54,804 nucleotides of DNA from an uncultured Lachnospiraceae bacterium (GCA_946182825.1 CAMGZH010000017.1:1-54804); one strand, 5' to 3'. Shown: positions 1-8,344, numbered from the stretch's first letter. The notes: generated by a model from the sequence alone, not told the origin. Numbers and translations are program-made.

Positions 1-290
1 CAAGAAAGGAGTGATTCCCCCGGAAAAGAGGTGAAATAGGTATCTCCGGTGGAAAAGAGAAGATGTGAGAAAACTGGAATCCCCCGGAGGGGAAGAGAAA
101 TGTCCATTTCCGGTGGAAATGAGAAAAGCAAGGAAAGCAAGATTCCCCCGGAGAGTCGGCAAAATAGCCATCTCCGGTGGAAAAGAGAAGAGCAAGAAAG
201 GAGGGATCCCCCCGGAAAAGAGGTGAAATAGCCATCTCCGGTGAAAATGGAAAGATGTGAGAAAAACAAGAGCGGAGGAAATCCCCCGCG
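1..290. repeat. 64-bp non-coding tandem repeat, about 4.5 units
   Basis: A CCCCCGG core recurs at 17, 81, 145 and 209, exactly 64 bp apart, with a diverged fifth copy at 283. Each unit also has a second motif (TCTCCGGTGGA or close) about 28 bp downstream. The first motif (TCCCCCGGA) is an imperfect inverted copy of the second: in unit 1, 16-24 pairs with 45-53 with one mismatch and a 20-nt loop. Each unit can therefore fold as a hairpin. Because 64 is not a multiple of three, the short ORF read across the array is not a real repeat protein. The array may continue to the left of the window. Function unknown. Confidence 0.85.
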
Positions 291-300
291 GAAGCAAGAA

Positions 301-329
301 GAGCGCAGGCCCCGAAGGGGCCTGCGCTC
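301..329. terminator. strong hairpin terminator downstream of cysE
   Basis: A perfect 13-bp stem (GAGCGCAGGCCCC with its complement) has a 3-nt loop. It lies just past the cysE stop codon as read on the minus strand. The U-tract on that strand is weak (TTCTTGC), but the very stable stem and its position fit transcription termination or protection of the cysE mRNA 3' end. Confidence 0.75.
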
Positions 330-347
330 AGGAATGTAATAGAAGCA

Positions 348-383
348 TTAGATTACGTAGAACCGTTAGATTACGTAGAACCA
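348..383 (-). repeat. 18-bp tandem duplication of the cysE 3' end including the stop codon
   Basis: Positions 348-365 and 366-383 differ at one base. On the minus strand both copies read the codons for F-Y-V-I followed by TAA, so the last codons and the stop are duplicated and the gene has a second in-frame stop 18 bp downstream. It looks like a recent slippage event with no effect on the protein. Confidence 0.8.
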
Positions 384-1358
384 AGCTTCGTCCTGGTCGA
401 GCTCGTCTTTGCCGATGATGCGGCCGTCGGAACCTTTCATGACAAGCTCCTGGTTCTTGATGGTGACGCGGGTGTCGGCAGGGACGGACTTGGTGATAAA
501 GGCGTTGGAACCGATGACAGAGCCTTCGCCGATGACAGTGTCGCCGCCGAGGATGGAAGCACCGGAGTAGATGGTGACATTGTCCTCGATGGTCGGATGA
601 CGCTTAACACCGTGGAGCGCCTGACCGGCAGCGGTGGAAAGCGCACCTAAGGTCACGCCCTGGTATACCTTGACATGGTCACCGATCTTGGTGGTGGAAC
701 CAACAACAACGCCGGTACCGTGATCGATGAAGAAATACTTGCCGATGGTAGCCCCTGGATGGATATCGATACCGGTGAGGCTGTGGGCGTACTCTGTCAT
801 CATACGAGGAATCAGAGGTATGTTTAAAAGGAACAGCTCGTGAGCAATGCGGTTGATGGTAGTCGCCTTAAGGCCGGGGTAGGACAGGATGATGTCATCC
901 CGGTTGTAGGCGGCAGGATCTCCCTGGAAAGAAGCCTGCAGATCGGTCTCGACATATTCGCGGATCTGCGGAATGCGGTTGCAGAAGGTGAGGGCAAGGC
1001 AGTAAGCCTGCTCCTTGAATTTGGCTTCGTCCTCTGGAGTGAGCAGATCGTCGATGTTGTCCGGGTGGATGGAGCACACCGCATTGTATTTGAGCACGAT
1101 CTCGATCTGCTTGCTTAAGTTGTAAAGAACATCCTCGATCAGAACCGTAAGATTGCCCTGAAGGTTATAGCTCTTGTAGACCTGGTCGCGGTAATATCCC
1201 GGAAACACCAGGCGAAGGAGCTTTTTGACGATTAAAATAACAGCTTCCCGATCCGGCTGATTAAACACAGCCATCTTGTCGATATCGCGGTCTTTTCCGT
1301 AGTCGGCGAGAAGATCCCGGACTAACTGATCGACCTCTTGATTTTCACGAACACCCAT
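366..1358 (-). CDS. cysE: serine O-acetyltransferase (CysE/EpsC-type)
   Basis: Catalyses serine + acetyl-CoA to O-acetylserine, the first committed step of cysteine synthesis, in the cytoplasm. The 330-residue protein has an N-terminal alpha-helical region and a C-terminal left-handed beta-helix of hexapeptide repeats from about residue 195. These include DIHPGATIGKYFFIDHGTGV, with the catalytic Asp/His region of the family, and GVKRHPTIEDNVTIYSGASI. The length fits the longer clostridial EpsC-type enzymes; the E. coli enzyme is about 270 residues. The start is preceded by AAAAGGAAAAAG. It follows the AraC-type gene by 44 bp on the same strand, so the two may be co-transcribed. No S-box or cysteine T-box is visible in the short gap. 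Confidence 0.93.
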   Translation of the reverse strand: MGVRENQEVDQLVRDLLADYGKDRDIDKMAVFNQPDREAVILIVKKLLRLVFPGYYRDQVYKSYNLQGNLTVLIEDVLYNLSKQIEIVLKYNAVCSIHPDNIDDLLTPEDEAKFKEQAYCLALTFCNRIPQIREYVETDLQASFQGDPAAYNRDDIILSYPGLKATTINRIAHELFLLNIPLIPRMMTEYAHSLTGIDIHPGATIGKYFFIDHGTGVVVGSTTKIGDHVKVYQGVTLGALSTAAGQALHGVKRHPTIEDNVTIYSGASILGGDTVIGEGSVIGSNAFITKSVPADTRVTIKNQELVMKGSDGRIIGKDELDQDEAWFYVI

Positions 1359-1402
1359 TTTCTTTTTCCTTTTCCTTTTTGTAAAAAAATATAAAATGCA
1401 AA

Positions 1403-2656
1403 TTAATTGTCGCTGAGGTTACGGAATTCCAATGGGGAATAACCGGTCTCCTTGGCGAAGATGGTTGAAAAATAACTTCTGGAACAGAAGCCCAGCATAT
1501 TCGAGATCTCGGAAATGCTGGTATGCGTTGTGGTGAGAAGGATCTTCGCTCTGGCAACTTTCTCAGAATTGATAAAGCTGTTCACGGAGATTCCGGTCTC
1601 CTTCTTGAATTTTCTGGTCAGATAGTAGTCGGTGTATCCGGTCAAATGCGCAAGATCCTGTACGGAAGGATTGTTGTAAATATTCATCCGGATGTAATCG
1701 ATACAGGTCTGAACCGTACGGGAGATCTTGTCGTTGTTACGGTACTCGGACAGTCTCTGGTGGAAATCCTGGTAGGCTCTTCTCACCCAGTCTAAAAGAT
1801 CCCAGCTGGAAGTGGTCTTCCAGATCTTGTTGGAATAGTAGTCGCTGATGCTGTAAGAGATCGTAGGTGGAAGACCGCCCTCGGTGGAAGCCCGGCTACA
1901 GAGTACGATGTAGTTGATGGCAGCGTACTGGGCAGAATCAAGGCTGGCGCCGTTACTGAACTTGGCGGTGGCTTCTAACAGAGCGGTCTCCAACAGGTTG
2001 GCGTAATCCGGCTTGCTGTTCTTTAGGTACTTCAGAAGGAGCATCTGTGTAGCAGTGAGACCGGTCAGGTCCATTCCTCGCTCTTCGTCGGAGATGTTCT
2101 CGTGAAGCTGCTCTGCCGCCAGGGCAGGGATAACAGCGTCTTCGCTCATGTGGCAGATGGTGCCCGGATCACAAGGCTCATCGTTCAATACGTACCATGT
2201 GCTCTGGAGAAGATGCTGGACTTCAGAGGTCGGAACAAACGTAATAAAGGAAAGGATGTTGCCTTCCTTAACGTTCCGGCACTCAGGGATACGGAGAGTG
2301 ATCTCTTCCTCTAACGCTTCCGGATCGGCGGAAGAGTTCTGGAAAGGACCAAGGACGATGAAAAGATCGTCACGGTTCACATCCCTTAATGCGGGAAGCA
2401 CGATCCACTGCAGTCCAAAGGACTGATGGAAAATATAAGGCTTCTTGGAAGAGGAGATCGCCTCAGCCAATTGATCTACATTCTTGCTGGCACGAAGCAG
2501 ATCGAAGATGATATAACAAATATCCTTATCCGATGACAGCAGATTCAGGTTTGAGTCACAAAGCCAAAAATTGATAGGGGTCAGAGATTTCAAAACCCCC
2601 TTACAGTAGCTTAAACGAGCTGCTACTTGCTCTGCAAAAAAATCTTGTAGATTCAT
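1403..2656 (-). CDS. AraC-family transcriptional regulator
   Basis: A 417-residue DNA-binding regulator. The C-terminal roughly 100 residues form the double helix-turn-helix of the AraC/XylS family: SVQDLAHLTGYTDYYLTRKF for the first HTH, then SISEISNMLGFCSRSYFSTI and the family signature ending in GYSPLEFR. The N-terminal 300 residues look like a sensor region of unknown ligand and contain no obvious membrane segment. The ATG at 2656 is chosen over one 18 codons upstream because GAGGGG lies 8 nt before it. The gene precedes cysE and is divergent from the nucleosidase-like gene, so it could control either; this is inference. Confidence 0.88.
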   Translation of the reverse strand: MNLQDFFAEQVAARLSYCKGVLKSLTPINFWLCDSNLNLLSSDKDICYIIFDLLRASKNVDQLAEAISSSKKPYIFHQSFGLQWIVLPALRDVNRDDLFIVLGPFQNSSADPEALEEEITLRIPECRNVKEGNILSFITFVPTSEVQHLLQSTWYVLNDEPCDPGTICHMSEDAVIPALAAEQLHENISDEERGMDLTGLTATQMLLLKYLKNSKPDYANLLETALLEATAKFSNGASLDSAQYAAINYIVLCSRASTEGGLPPTISYSISDYYSNKIWKTTSSWDLLDWVRRAYQDFHQRLSEYRNNDKISRTVQTCIDYIRMNIYNNPSVQDLAHLTGYTDYYLTRKFKKETGISVNSFINSEKVARAKILLTTTHTSISEISNMLGFCSRSYFSTIFAKETGYSPLEFRNLSDN

Positions 2657-2779
2657 AATATTATCCCCTCGTGTTAAAAAAATATAGATTTTTCTCAAAT
2701 AATGTAACAAAAATCCCGGCGGTTTGCAAGATAATTAACTAGTGTTAAGAAAAATAGCTTTGCATAGGGTGGCTAATTT

Positions 2780-2808
2780 TTGACATTTTGAGAATGTGAA
2801 TTTATTAT
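2780..2808 (+). promoter_or_regulatory. sigma-A promoter of the nucleosidase-like gene
   Basis: TTGACA at 2780-2785 and TATTAT at 2803-2808 are separated by 17 bp, a near-ideal housekeeping promoter. A TATACT at 2806-2811 offers an alternative -10. Transcription would start near 2815, so the upstream in-frame ATG at 2796 cannot be used. This supports the start at 2895. Confidence 0.8.
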
Positions 2809-2894
2809 ACTATAGAAATGAAAAAATAAACAGATTCTATTGGGGAAAAATTGTTGTAAGGACGAATTTTTATAAAAGAGGAGAGAATGGGACG

Positions 2895-3800
2895 ATGTTA
2901 ATTATATTTGGCGCACTTTGGCAGGAACTGAAAAGTGTCGCAAAGGAACTTCAGTTGAAAAAGACGAAAAAAGATACTCTTTGCCCGGTGTATGAGGATG
3001 CAAAGGGACAGATCCGTCTGGTGATTACGGGGATGGGCAAGGAGGCAGCGTCCTTTGGAGCAGGATGGTATCTGGGGAGTTATGGCTGTAGCGGAGAGGA
3101 TATCTTCCTTAATATAGGAAGTTGTGCCGGAGAGGAGGATGCGGAGGGCATCTACCGGATCCATGGAATTGAGGATCTGTCGGACCATAAGACCTATTAT
3201 CCGGATCTTCGGGGGGTAAGCGAGCTGAAAACGGCAAGGGTCTATACAGCATCGTCCCCGGTGGGTTTCAAAACGATTGAACAGATCCGACAGAAAGCAG
3301 GCGGAGAAATCTGCCTGTTTGATATGGAAGCCTCCGGCCTGTACCAGGGGCTTCGACGGGCGGTCGGACCGGACCGAATGATCTTTTTGAAGGTCGTGAC
3401 GGACCACGGGATGAGCGAAACCAACGGGAAACCGGAACTTTCCGGACAGGTGACCGGAGAAATGGAAGGGAGAGGGGCAGAACTTTCGGAGATCATAAAA
3501 CGAATTATTGAACATGGTGTTCAGAGGGAAGACCCGCTGGATAAGGAAAAAGAAGGGTCGATCTCACCGAAGGAATTTGCGGAACTGGAGCAGACGTTGG
3601 CCCGTCAGCTTTGCGCTTCCGCCACGATGGAATTGCAGATTGGTCAGCTGTGTCGATATGTGGCGTCAGCCGGCATGGAAACGCGGTTTATTAAGGCGGT
3701 TATCAGCATGCAGGAGGCGGGAGTGCTGCCGGTAAGCAACAGGCGTGGCGGAAAACAGGCTTTGGAAACTTTAAAAAATTATATAGTTCCCATTTACTGA
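2895..3800 (+). CDS. phosphorylase-superfamily protein (MTA/SAH nucleosidase-like)
   Basis: About 302 residues. The N-terminal 200 resemble the PNP/UDP phosphorylase superfamily fold: a start like nucleosidases (MLIIFGALWQELK), a glycine turn (VITGMGKEAASFGAGWYL), the LNIGSCAG loop, and the active-site LFDMEASG, followed by FLKVVTDHG, where this superfamily has its substrate-binding Glu and catalytic Asp. The likely reaction is cleavage of an N-glycosidic bond of a nucleoside, substrate unknown. The last 100 residues are helical and unassigned. The start is supported by AGGAG upstream and by the promoter, which rules out a longer form. Similar genes occur in clostridia next to spore photoproduct lyase, but that gene is not present here. 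Confidence 0.72.
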   Translation: MLIIFGALWQELKSVAKELQLKKTKKDTLCPVYEDAKGQIRLVITGMGKEAASFGAGWYLGSYGCSGEDIFLNIGSCAGEEDAEGIYRIHGIEDLSDHKTYYPDLRGVSELKTARVYTASSPVGFKTIEQIRQKAGGEICLFDMEASGLYQGLRRAVGPDRMIFLKVVTDHGMSETNGKPELSGQVTGEMEGRGAELSEIIKRIIEHGVQREDPLDKEKEGSISPKEFAELEQTLARQLCASATMELQIGQLCRYVASAGMETRFIKAVISMQEAGVLPVSNRRGGKQALETLKNYIVPIY

Positions 3801-3888
3801 TAAAATGTGCAGAAAACGTGAATTATAAGTTAATTAAAAGAATTTAACTATGAAACGAAATAAATTAAAAAACGAAAAATTAAAATCC

Positions 3889-3917
3889 TTGCATACGCGA
3901 AAATAAAGGCATATACT
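3889..3917 (+). promoter_or_regulatory. sigma-A promoter of the type IV pilus operon
   Basis: TTGCAT at 3889-3894 and TATACT at 3912-3917 are separated by 17 bp. The predicted start near 3924 gives a leader of about 245 nt before pilB. The surrounding 100 bp is very AT-rich, as expected for an upstream enhancer region. Confidence 0.82.
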
Positions 3918-3923
3918 TTAGAT

Positions 3924-4083
3924 GGGTGAAGAGGGGACAAGTCTGTTCCAGTGGGGTATGTAATACGTGTTTTTAGGTCAGGTTTTTGATTTTGATCATA
4001 TCTTGACTGGTGACGAGGAACGATAATGTCATCGCGATTTAGCGACCCCGAAGAAGGATTCGCTTGATTGCGGTGGCTTTTTT
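3924..4083 (+). promoter_or_regulatory. structured leader RNA with terminator/antiterminator switch (riboswitch-like, class unknown)
   Basis: The pilB leader has several helices: GGGACA/TGTTCC around 3935-3951, GTAT/ATAC near 3956-3966, and GGTCA/TGACT enclosing TGAT/ATCA around 3977-4008. Next, GGTGAC (4009-4014) can pair with GTCATC (4028-4033). The same GTCATC is the 5' foot of an 18-bp terminator stem ending at 4077, so only one of the two can form. This is the layout of a transcription-terminating riboswitch or attenuator. The conserved cores of c-di-GMP-I (GEMM), T-box, SAM, TPP, fluoride or glycine elements were not found by eye, so the ligand is unknown. c-di-GMP would be a natural candidate because clostridial T4P operons can be under c-di-GMP riboswitches. 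Confidence 0.62.
4028..4083 (+). terminator. intrinsic terminator in the pilB leader
   Basis: Positions 4028-4045 pair with 4060-4077: 17 pairs including wobbles and one T/T mismatch, around a 14-nt loop. TTTTTT (4078-4083) follows at once. It lies between promoter and first gene, so expression of the pilus operon requires readthrough. Confidence 0.75.
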
Positions 4084-4169
4084 GGTTTCAGCGGGAGTTT
4101 GGATCTTCAACGGAGATAAAAGCCTCCTTCCCCAAGTAAGTAATAAGGAAAGGTCTATGGAGTTTTAAT

Positions 4170-5918
4170 ATGGCCAGAACGAAATTAAAGATAGGTGATC
4201 TGCTGGTTCAGGCAGGCGTTCTTACAGAAGAGCAGTTGAAGAAAGCCCTGGCTTATTCAAAGGAGCAATACGAGAAGGGTACCCCCAAGCGATTGGGTGA
4301 ATGTCTTAAGGAACTTCGTTTTGCTTCGGATCAGCAGATTGCGAAGGCACTTGCCCGTCAGCTGAATCTGCAACTGGTGGATCTGCAGGGATTTGTTCTG
4401 ACGGATGAGCTTCGGACATTGGTCAAGGGTTCCATCCTCAGAGCCAACACGGTTCTGCCGGTGGCATTCGATCCGAAGGATCCCATGTCAGTCTATGTGG
4501 CAATGGCAGATCCATTGGACTATAACGCATTAGATGATATCGAGATGCTTTTGAGCCCGCGGAGGGTTGTCCCCTGTGTTGCTACGGCATCCGCAATTAA
4601 TACCGTGCTGGATCATTACTTCGGTAATGAGGAGGCACAGAAGGCGGCGGAACGTTTTACAAAAGAGAACAAGGTTCGGCAGGAGGCTGTGCTTGCGGCA
4701 CAGGCCGAGAACGAGAGGCAGCTTGGGAATGCGCCTATCGTACAGCTGCTGAAGCAGATTCTGGAAGCGGCTGTTCGTGACAAGGCTTCGGATATTCACT
4801 TTGATGCTTTGGAGCGACAGGTGCGGATCCGTTATCGAATCGATGGAGTGCTCCAGGATAAGAGTGCCTACGATATTTCCCTGCTTCCGGCTTTTTCCAC
4901 ACGAATCAAGATTCTGAGCGGACTTGATATCGCCGAGAAGCGTAAGCCTCAGGATGGTCGAATGACCATTGAGGTAGAGGGCGTGGAATACGATATCCGA
5001 GTGGCGATCCTCCCCACCTCGTTCGGAGAGAAGATCGTAATGCGAATCACCGTGGCCAACGCTTTGACCAAGGCGAAGAGTGAGCTTGGTATCCAGCCCT
5101 ACGAAATGGCAAGGTTTAACCGGATCCTAAAGCGGCCCAACGGAATCATCCTGGTAACGGGACCGACGGGAAGTGGTAAGTCTACCACCCTTTACACCGC
5201 TTTGTCCGAATTAAATACATCCGATGTTAACATTATGACAGTAGAAGATCCGGTGGAGGCCAATGTACCCGGTATCAATCAGGTACAGGTCAATGTCAAG
5301 GCCGGCCTGACCTTTGCTTCGGCTCTTCGTTCCTTCCTTAGACAGGATCCGGACATCATCATGGTGGGAGAGATCCGAGACAAGGAGACGGCGGAGATCG
5401 CGGTTCAGGCATCCATTACCGGACATCTGGTGGTATCTACCGTACATACCAACAGTTCAGCGGCCACCATCACACGAATGGTGGATATGGGAGTTGAGCC
5501 ATACCTGCTGGCGGATTCTCTGGTGGGAATCATCGCCCAGAGACTGGTAAGACGCCTTTGTACGAACTGTAAGGAAGAACGACTGGCGACGGATTTTGAG
5601 ACAAGAGTGCTGGGACTTCCGGTGGACGGCCCACATCCGAAGATCTGCGTAGCTCACCCCGGCGGGTGCAATATGTGCCATGGCACAGGCTATAACGGTC
5701 GAATCGGTATATATGAGATTATGGAGATGACAAATAATCTCCGTAATATTGTTGCAGCAGGCAAGACTACCCAGGAGCTGGAAGAGGCGGCTAAGGAAGA
5801 GGGGCTTCGGACCCTTCGACAGAATGCGGCAGAGTTCGTTCTCCAGGGATTGACTTCTGTGGAGGAGATGCTGAAGGTAACGGTGAACGAAGCCGGCATC
5901 AATGAGACAGAAGATTAG
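4170..5918 (+). CDS. pilB: type IV pilus extension ATPase PilB
   Basis: Hexameric cytoplasmic motor that drives pilin polymerisation. The N-terminal 150 residues are a GSPII_E/MshEN-type domain (KIGDLLVQAGVLTEEQLKKA), followed by the secretion ATPase core. Visible motifs are Walker A GPTGSGKSTT (about residue 330), the Asp box around VEDPVE, Walker B DPDIIMVGEIRD, the His box HLVVSTVHTN, and a CxxC...CxxC zinc knuckle (LCTNCKEE, CNMCHGTGY) that separates PilB/GspE from PilT. At 582 residues it has the usual length. GGAG lies 7 nt before the ATG. It is the first gene of the operon, behind the attenuator leader. Confidence 0.96.
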   Translation: MARTKLKIGDLLVQAGVLTEEQLKKALAYSKEQYEKGTPKRLGECLKELRFASDQQIAKALARQLNLQLVDLQGFVLTDELRTLVKGSILRANTVLPVAFDPKDPMSVYVAMADPLDYNALDDIEMLLSPRRVVPCVATASAINTVLDHYFGNEEAQKAAERFTKENKVRQEAVLAAQAENERQLGNAPIVQLLKQILEAAVRDKASDIHFDALERQVRIRYRIDGVLQDKSAYDISLLPAFSTRIKILSGLDIAEKRKPQDGRMTIEVEGVEYDIRVAILPTSFGEKIVMRITVANALTKAKSELGIQPYEMARFNRILKRPNGIILVTGPTGSGKSTTLYTALSELNTSDVNIMTVEDPVEANVPGINQVQVNVKAGLTFASALRSFLRQDPDIIMVGEIRDKETAEIAVQASITGHLVVSTVHTNSSAATITRMVDMGVEPYLLADSLVGIIAQRLVRRLCTNCKEERLATDFETRVLGLPVDGPHPKICVAHPGGCNMCHGTGYNGRIGIYEIMEMTNNLRNIVAAGKTTQELEEAAKEEGLRTLRQNAAEFVLQGLTSVEEMLKVTVNEAGINETED

Positions 5919-5960
5919 AGATAGAAGATTAGAAGAAAAGAAAAAGAGTAGGACTTAGCT

Positions 5961-7025
5961 ATGACGTTTGGAGATTTTGATGAACTGGTGACACTGGCCA
6001 AGGATAACCGGGCCAGTGATATCCATGTCAGTGTAGGACAGGTGCCCAGCTTTCGAATCGATGGAAGCATCGTGCCGGTGGGAGAACAGAGATACTCCGT
6101 GAAGGAAATGGACGGAGTATTGGCGAAGGTGGTGGAGGATTCTCACAGCATGGAGATCCTTCGTAGTACCGGAGAGCTGGATCTTCCCTACTCCCTTGCA
6201 GGAGTGGGAAGACTTCGAGTGAATGTCTACCGGCAGAGAGGAAGTTATGCACTGGCAGCAAGACTTCTTAATCCCACCATTCCGGATCCAAGGGAGCTGT
6301 CTATTCCGGATTCTGTGGTTCGCTGCTGTGATAAGAAAAGAGGCATGATCCTCTTTACAGGACCTACCGGTTCCGGTAAGTCCACCTCACTGGCCAGTCT
6401 CATCGACTACGTGAACCGCAGGTATAACTACCATATTATTACCTTGGAGGATCCGGTGGAGTACCTCCATCATCATCAAAGGTCCATCGTCCATCAAAGA
6501 GAGATTGGAAGTGACTCCCTAAGTTATGCCAATGCATTAAGGGGAGCCCTTCGAGAGGATCCGGACGTGATCCTTATCGGAGAGATGCGAGACTTAGAGA
6601 CCATCTCCATTGCGGCAACGGCGGCAGAGACAGGACATCTGGTATTTTCCACCCTGCATACCGTATCGGCAGTGGATACCGTCAACCGAATCATCGATGT
6701 CTTCCCTCCCCATCAGCAGCAGCAGATCCGAACACAGCTGGCGGATATCTTAGAGTGCGTGGTGGCGGAGCAGCTTCTGCCCAGGATCGAGGGGACCGGT
6801 CGAGTGGCAGCCTATGAGGTTATGCTGGCCAACAATGCGATCCGGAACTATATCCGTGAGGGTAAGACCTTCCAGATTACATCCACCATCCAGACCAGCC
6901 GATCCTCCGGCATGATCACCATGGATGATTATATACAGCTGCTGTATCAGAACGGCGAGATCGACCGGGATACAGCACTGCAGTTCTCAAGAGATAAGAT
7001 CTCACAGAAGAATCGCCTTATGTAA
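5961..7025 (+). CDS. pilT: type IV pilus retraction ATPase PilT
   Basis: A 354-residue motor of the PilT/PilU type that depolymerises pili for twitching or DNA/surface retraction. The N-terminal PAS-like fold (ASDIHVSVGQ) is followed by Walker A GPTGSGKSTS (about residue 135), Asp box LEDPVEY, Walker B DPDVILIGEMRD and His box HLVFSTLHT. The zinc cysteines of PilB are absent, and the C-terminus lies in the AYEVMLAN region typical of PilT. It lies 42 bp after pilB in the same operon. Its presence implies dynamic, retractable pili. Confidence 0.95.
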   Translation: MTFGDFDELVTLAKDNRASDIHVSVGQVPSFRIDGSIVPVGEQRYSVKEMDGVLAKVVEDSHSMEILRSTGELDLPYSLAGVGRLRVNVYRQRGSYALAARLLNPTIPDPRELSIPDSVVRCCDKKRGMILFTGPTGSGKSTSLASLIDYVNRRYNYHIITLEDPVEYLHHHQRSIVHQREIGSDSLSYANALRGALREDPDVILIGEMRDLETISIAATAAETGHLVFSTLHTVSAVDTVNRIIDVFPPHQQQQIRTQLADILECVVAEQLLPRIEGTGRVAAYEVMLANNAIRNYIREGKTFQITSTIQTSRSSGMITMDDYIQLLYQNGEIDRDTALQFSRDKISQKNRLM

Positions 7026-7038
7026 GGGAGAGTAACAG

Positions 7039-8253
7039 GTGGCTAATTATATCTACACAGTAATCAATAAAGAGGGCAAACAGCTCAAGGGTAGTCTGGA
7101 GGCCGACACCAGGGAACTGGCAGAGCTTCAGCTTCGTAATCAGGAGATGACCATTGTAGGCATCAACGAGGCTTCGGTGATGAACCAGCAAATTAGTCTG
7201 AGTATCGGTGGTAAGCCCAAGGCCAGAGATATGTCGGTGTTCTGCCGACAGTTTGTCAGCATCGTGGATGCCGGTGTTCCGGTGATCACGGCTCTTACCA
7301 TGTTAGGAGAGCAGACAGAGAATAAGATGCTCCGGGAGGCCATTCAGGGTTGTAAGGTATCCATTGAGAAAGGTACCACCTTAGCGGATGCCATGATGGA
7401 TTATCCCAAGGTCTTTGACCGGATCTTCATTACCATGGTGCGGGCCGGAGAGGAATCCGGATCCCTTAGCAAGTCCTTTGACCGGATGGGGGTCCAGTTC
7501 GAGAAGCAGCATCAGCTCAATGCCCTGATCCGTAAGACATCCATTTATCCAACTGTACTTTTGCTGGTAACAGCAGTGGTGGTTGTGATCATGCTGCGGG
7601 TGGTAGTACCCCAGTATAAGGATATGCTCGCTGACTTAGATGCAGAGCTTCCTGCCATTACCAAGTTCGTAATGGCCTTATCCGAAGGGCTACAGGACTA
7701 TTGGATGATCCTCATTGGAATTGTAGTACTCCTGATTGTAGGATTTCGCCAGATCGCCAAGGGAGAGAGCGGAGCCATTGCCCTATCCAAGCTTCAGCTA
7801 TCCCTTCCTATGCTTGGCACCCTGGTGCGCAAGCAAAATTCCGCCGGATTTACCAGAACCTTATCCACCCTCCTGGCAGCCGGTATTCCTATGATGGATG
7901 CTCTAAATATCGCAGGAGGCACCCTTAAGAACCTGATCTTTGTTCAGGCGGTGGAGCATGCCAGGGATTCGGTATCCATGGGAAGTAACCTCTCCCTTCC
8001 ACTGAAGGAATCGGGACAGTTTCCCCCACTGGTGTATCAGATGATCAGCATCGGTGAGGACACCGGTAACATCGACGGTATGCTGGATAAGGTGGCAGAC
8101 TACTACGACGAAGAGGTGAAGGAAGCCACAGAGCAGATGATGTCCCTTTTAGAGCCGGCCATCATCATCATTCTGGCCCTTGTGGTGGGCACCATCGTTA
8201 TGTCGGTCATCATGCCAATGAGCAGTATGTACCAAGCTCTGGATAATGTATAA
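7039..8253 (+). CDS. pilC: type IV pilus inner-membrane platform protein PilC
   Basis: A 404-residue GspF/PilC protein that couples the PilB/PilT motors to the growing pilus base in the cytoplasmic membrane. It has two homologous GspF domains: residues about 65-190 (FCRQFVSIVDAGVPVITAL) and 265-395 (FTRTLSTLLAAGIPMMDALN). Membrane segments are around 165-190, 215-235 and 370-395. The start is GTG at 7039, with GGGAG 8 nt upstream. It follows pilT by 13 bp. Confidence 0.95.
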   Translation: MANYIYTVINKEGKQLKGSLEADTRELAELQLRNQEMTIVGINEASVMNQQISLSIGGKPKARDMSVFCRQFVSIVDAGVPVITALTMLGEQTENKMLREAIQGCKVSIEKGTTLADAMMDYPKVFDRIFITMVRAGEESGSLSKSFDRMGVQFEKQHQLNALIRKTSIYPTVLLLVTAVVVVIMLRVVVPQYKDMLADLDAELPAITKFVMALSEGLQDYWMILIGIVVLLIVGFRQIAKGESGAIALSKLQLSLPMLGTLVRKQNSAGFTRTLSTLLAAGIPMMDALNIAGGTLKNLIFVQAVEHARDSVSMGSNLSLPLKESGQFPPLVYQMISIGEDTGNIDGMLDKVADYYDEEVKEATEQMMSLLEPAIIIILALVVGTIVMSVIMPMSSMYQALDNV

Positions 8254-8272
8254 AGAGCCGTCCTTCATTTGT

Positions 8273-8302
8273 TGCATCTGCGCTTCAGGGGAGCGCTTTG
8301 CA
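8273..8302 (+). promoter_or_regulatory. stem-loop in the pilC-pilA gap
   Basis: TGCA (8273-8276) pairs with TGCA (8299-8302), and GCGCT (8280-8284) pairs with AGCGC (8292-8296), around the loop TCAGGGG. No U-run follows, so it is not a terminator. A hairpin just upstream of the major pilin gene could protect a processed pilA mRNA and raise pilin yield over the other operon products. The function is inferred. Confidence 0.5.
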
Positions 8303-8344
8303 TATATAACAGGTTTCATCTAACAAAATCAAAGGAGAAAAAGT

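Noticed and set aside
49-231. 60-residue ORF across the 64-bp repeat
   Set aside because: The repeat period is not a multiple of three, so the peptide is not repeated, there is no ribosome site and no family resemblance.
1-290. CRISPR array
   Set aside because: Sequence between the motifs is also repeated with only small changes; there are no unique spacers and no cas genes nearby.
2796-2894. Longer N-terminus of the nucleosidase-like protein
   Set aside because: The first ATG lies between the -35 and -10 region of its own promoter, upstream of the transcription start.
2898-3515. 205-residue antisense ORF opposite the nucleosidase-like gene
   Set aside because: No ribosome site or family; the sense frame has promoter, Shine-Dalgarno and superfamily motifs.
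3924-4083. c-di-GMP-I (GEMM) riboswitch in front of pilB
   Set aside because: The conserved GGGCAAACC-like and ACGCAAAGCC blocks of that class are not visible, so the class was left open.
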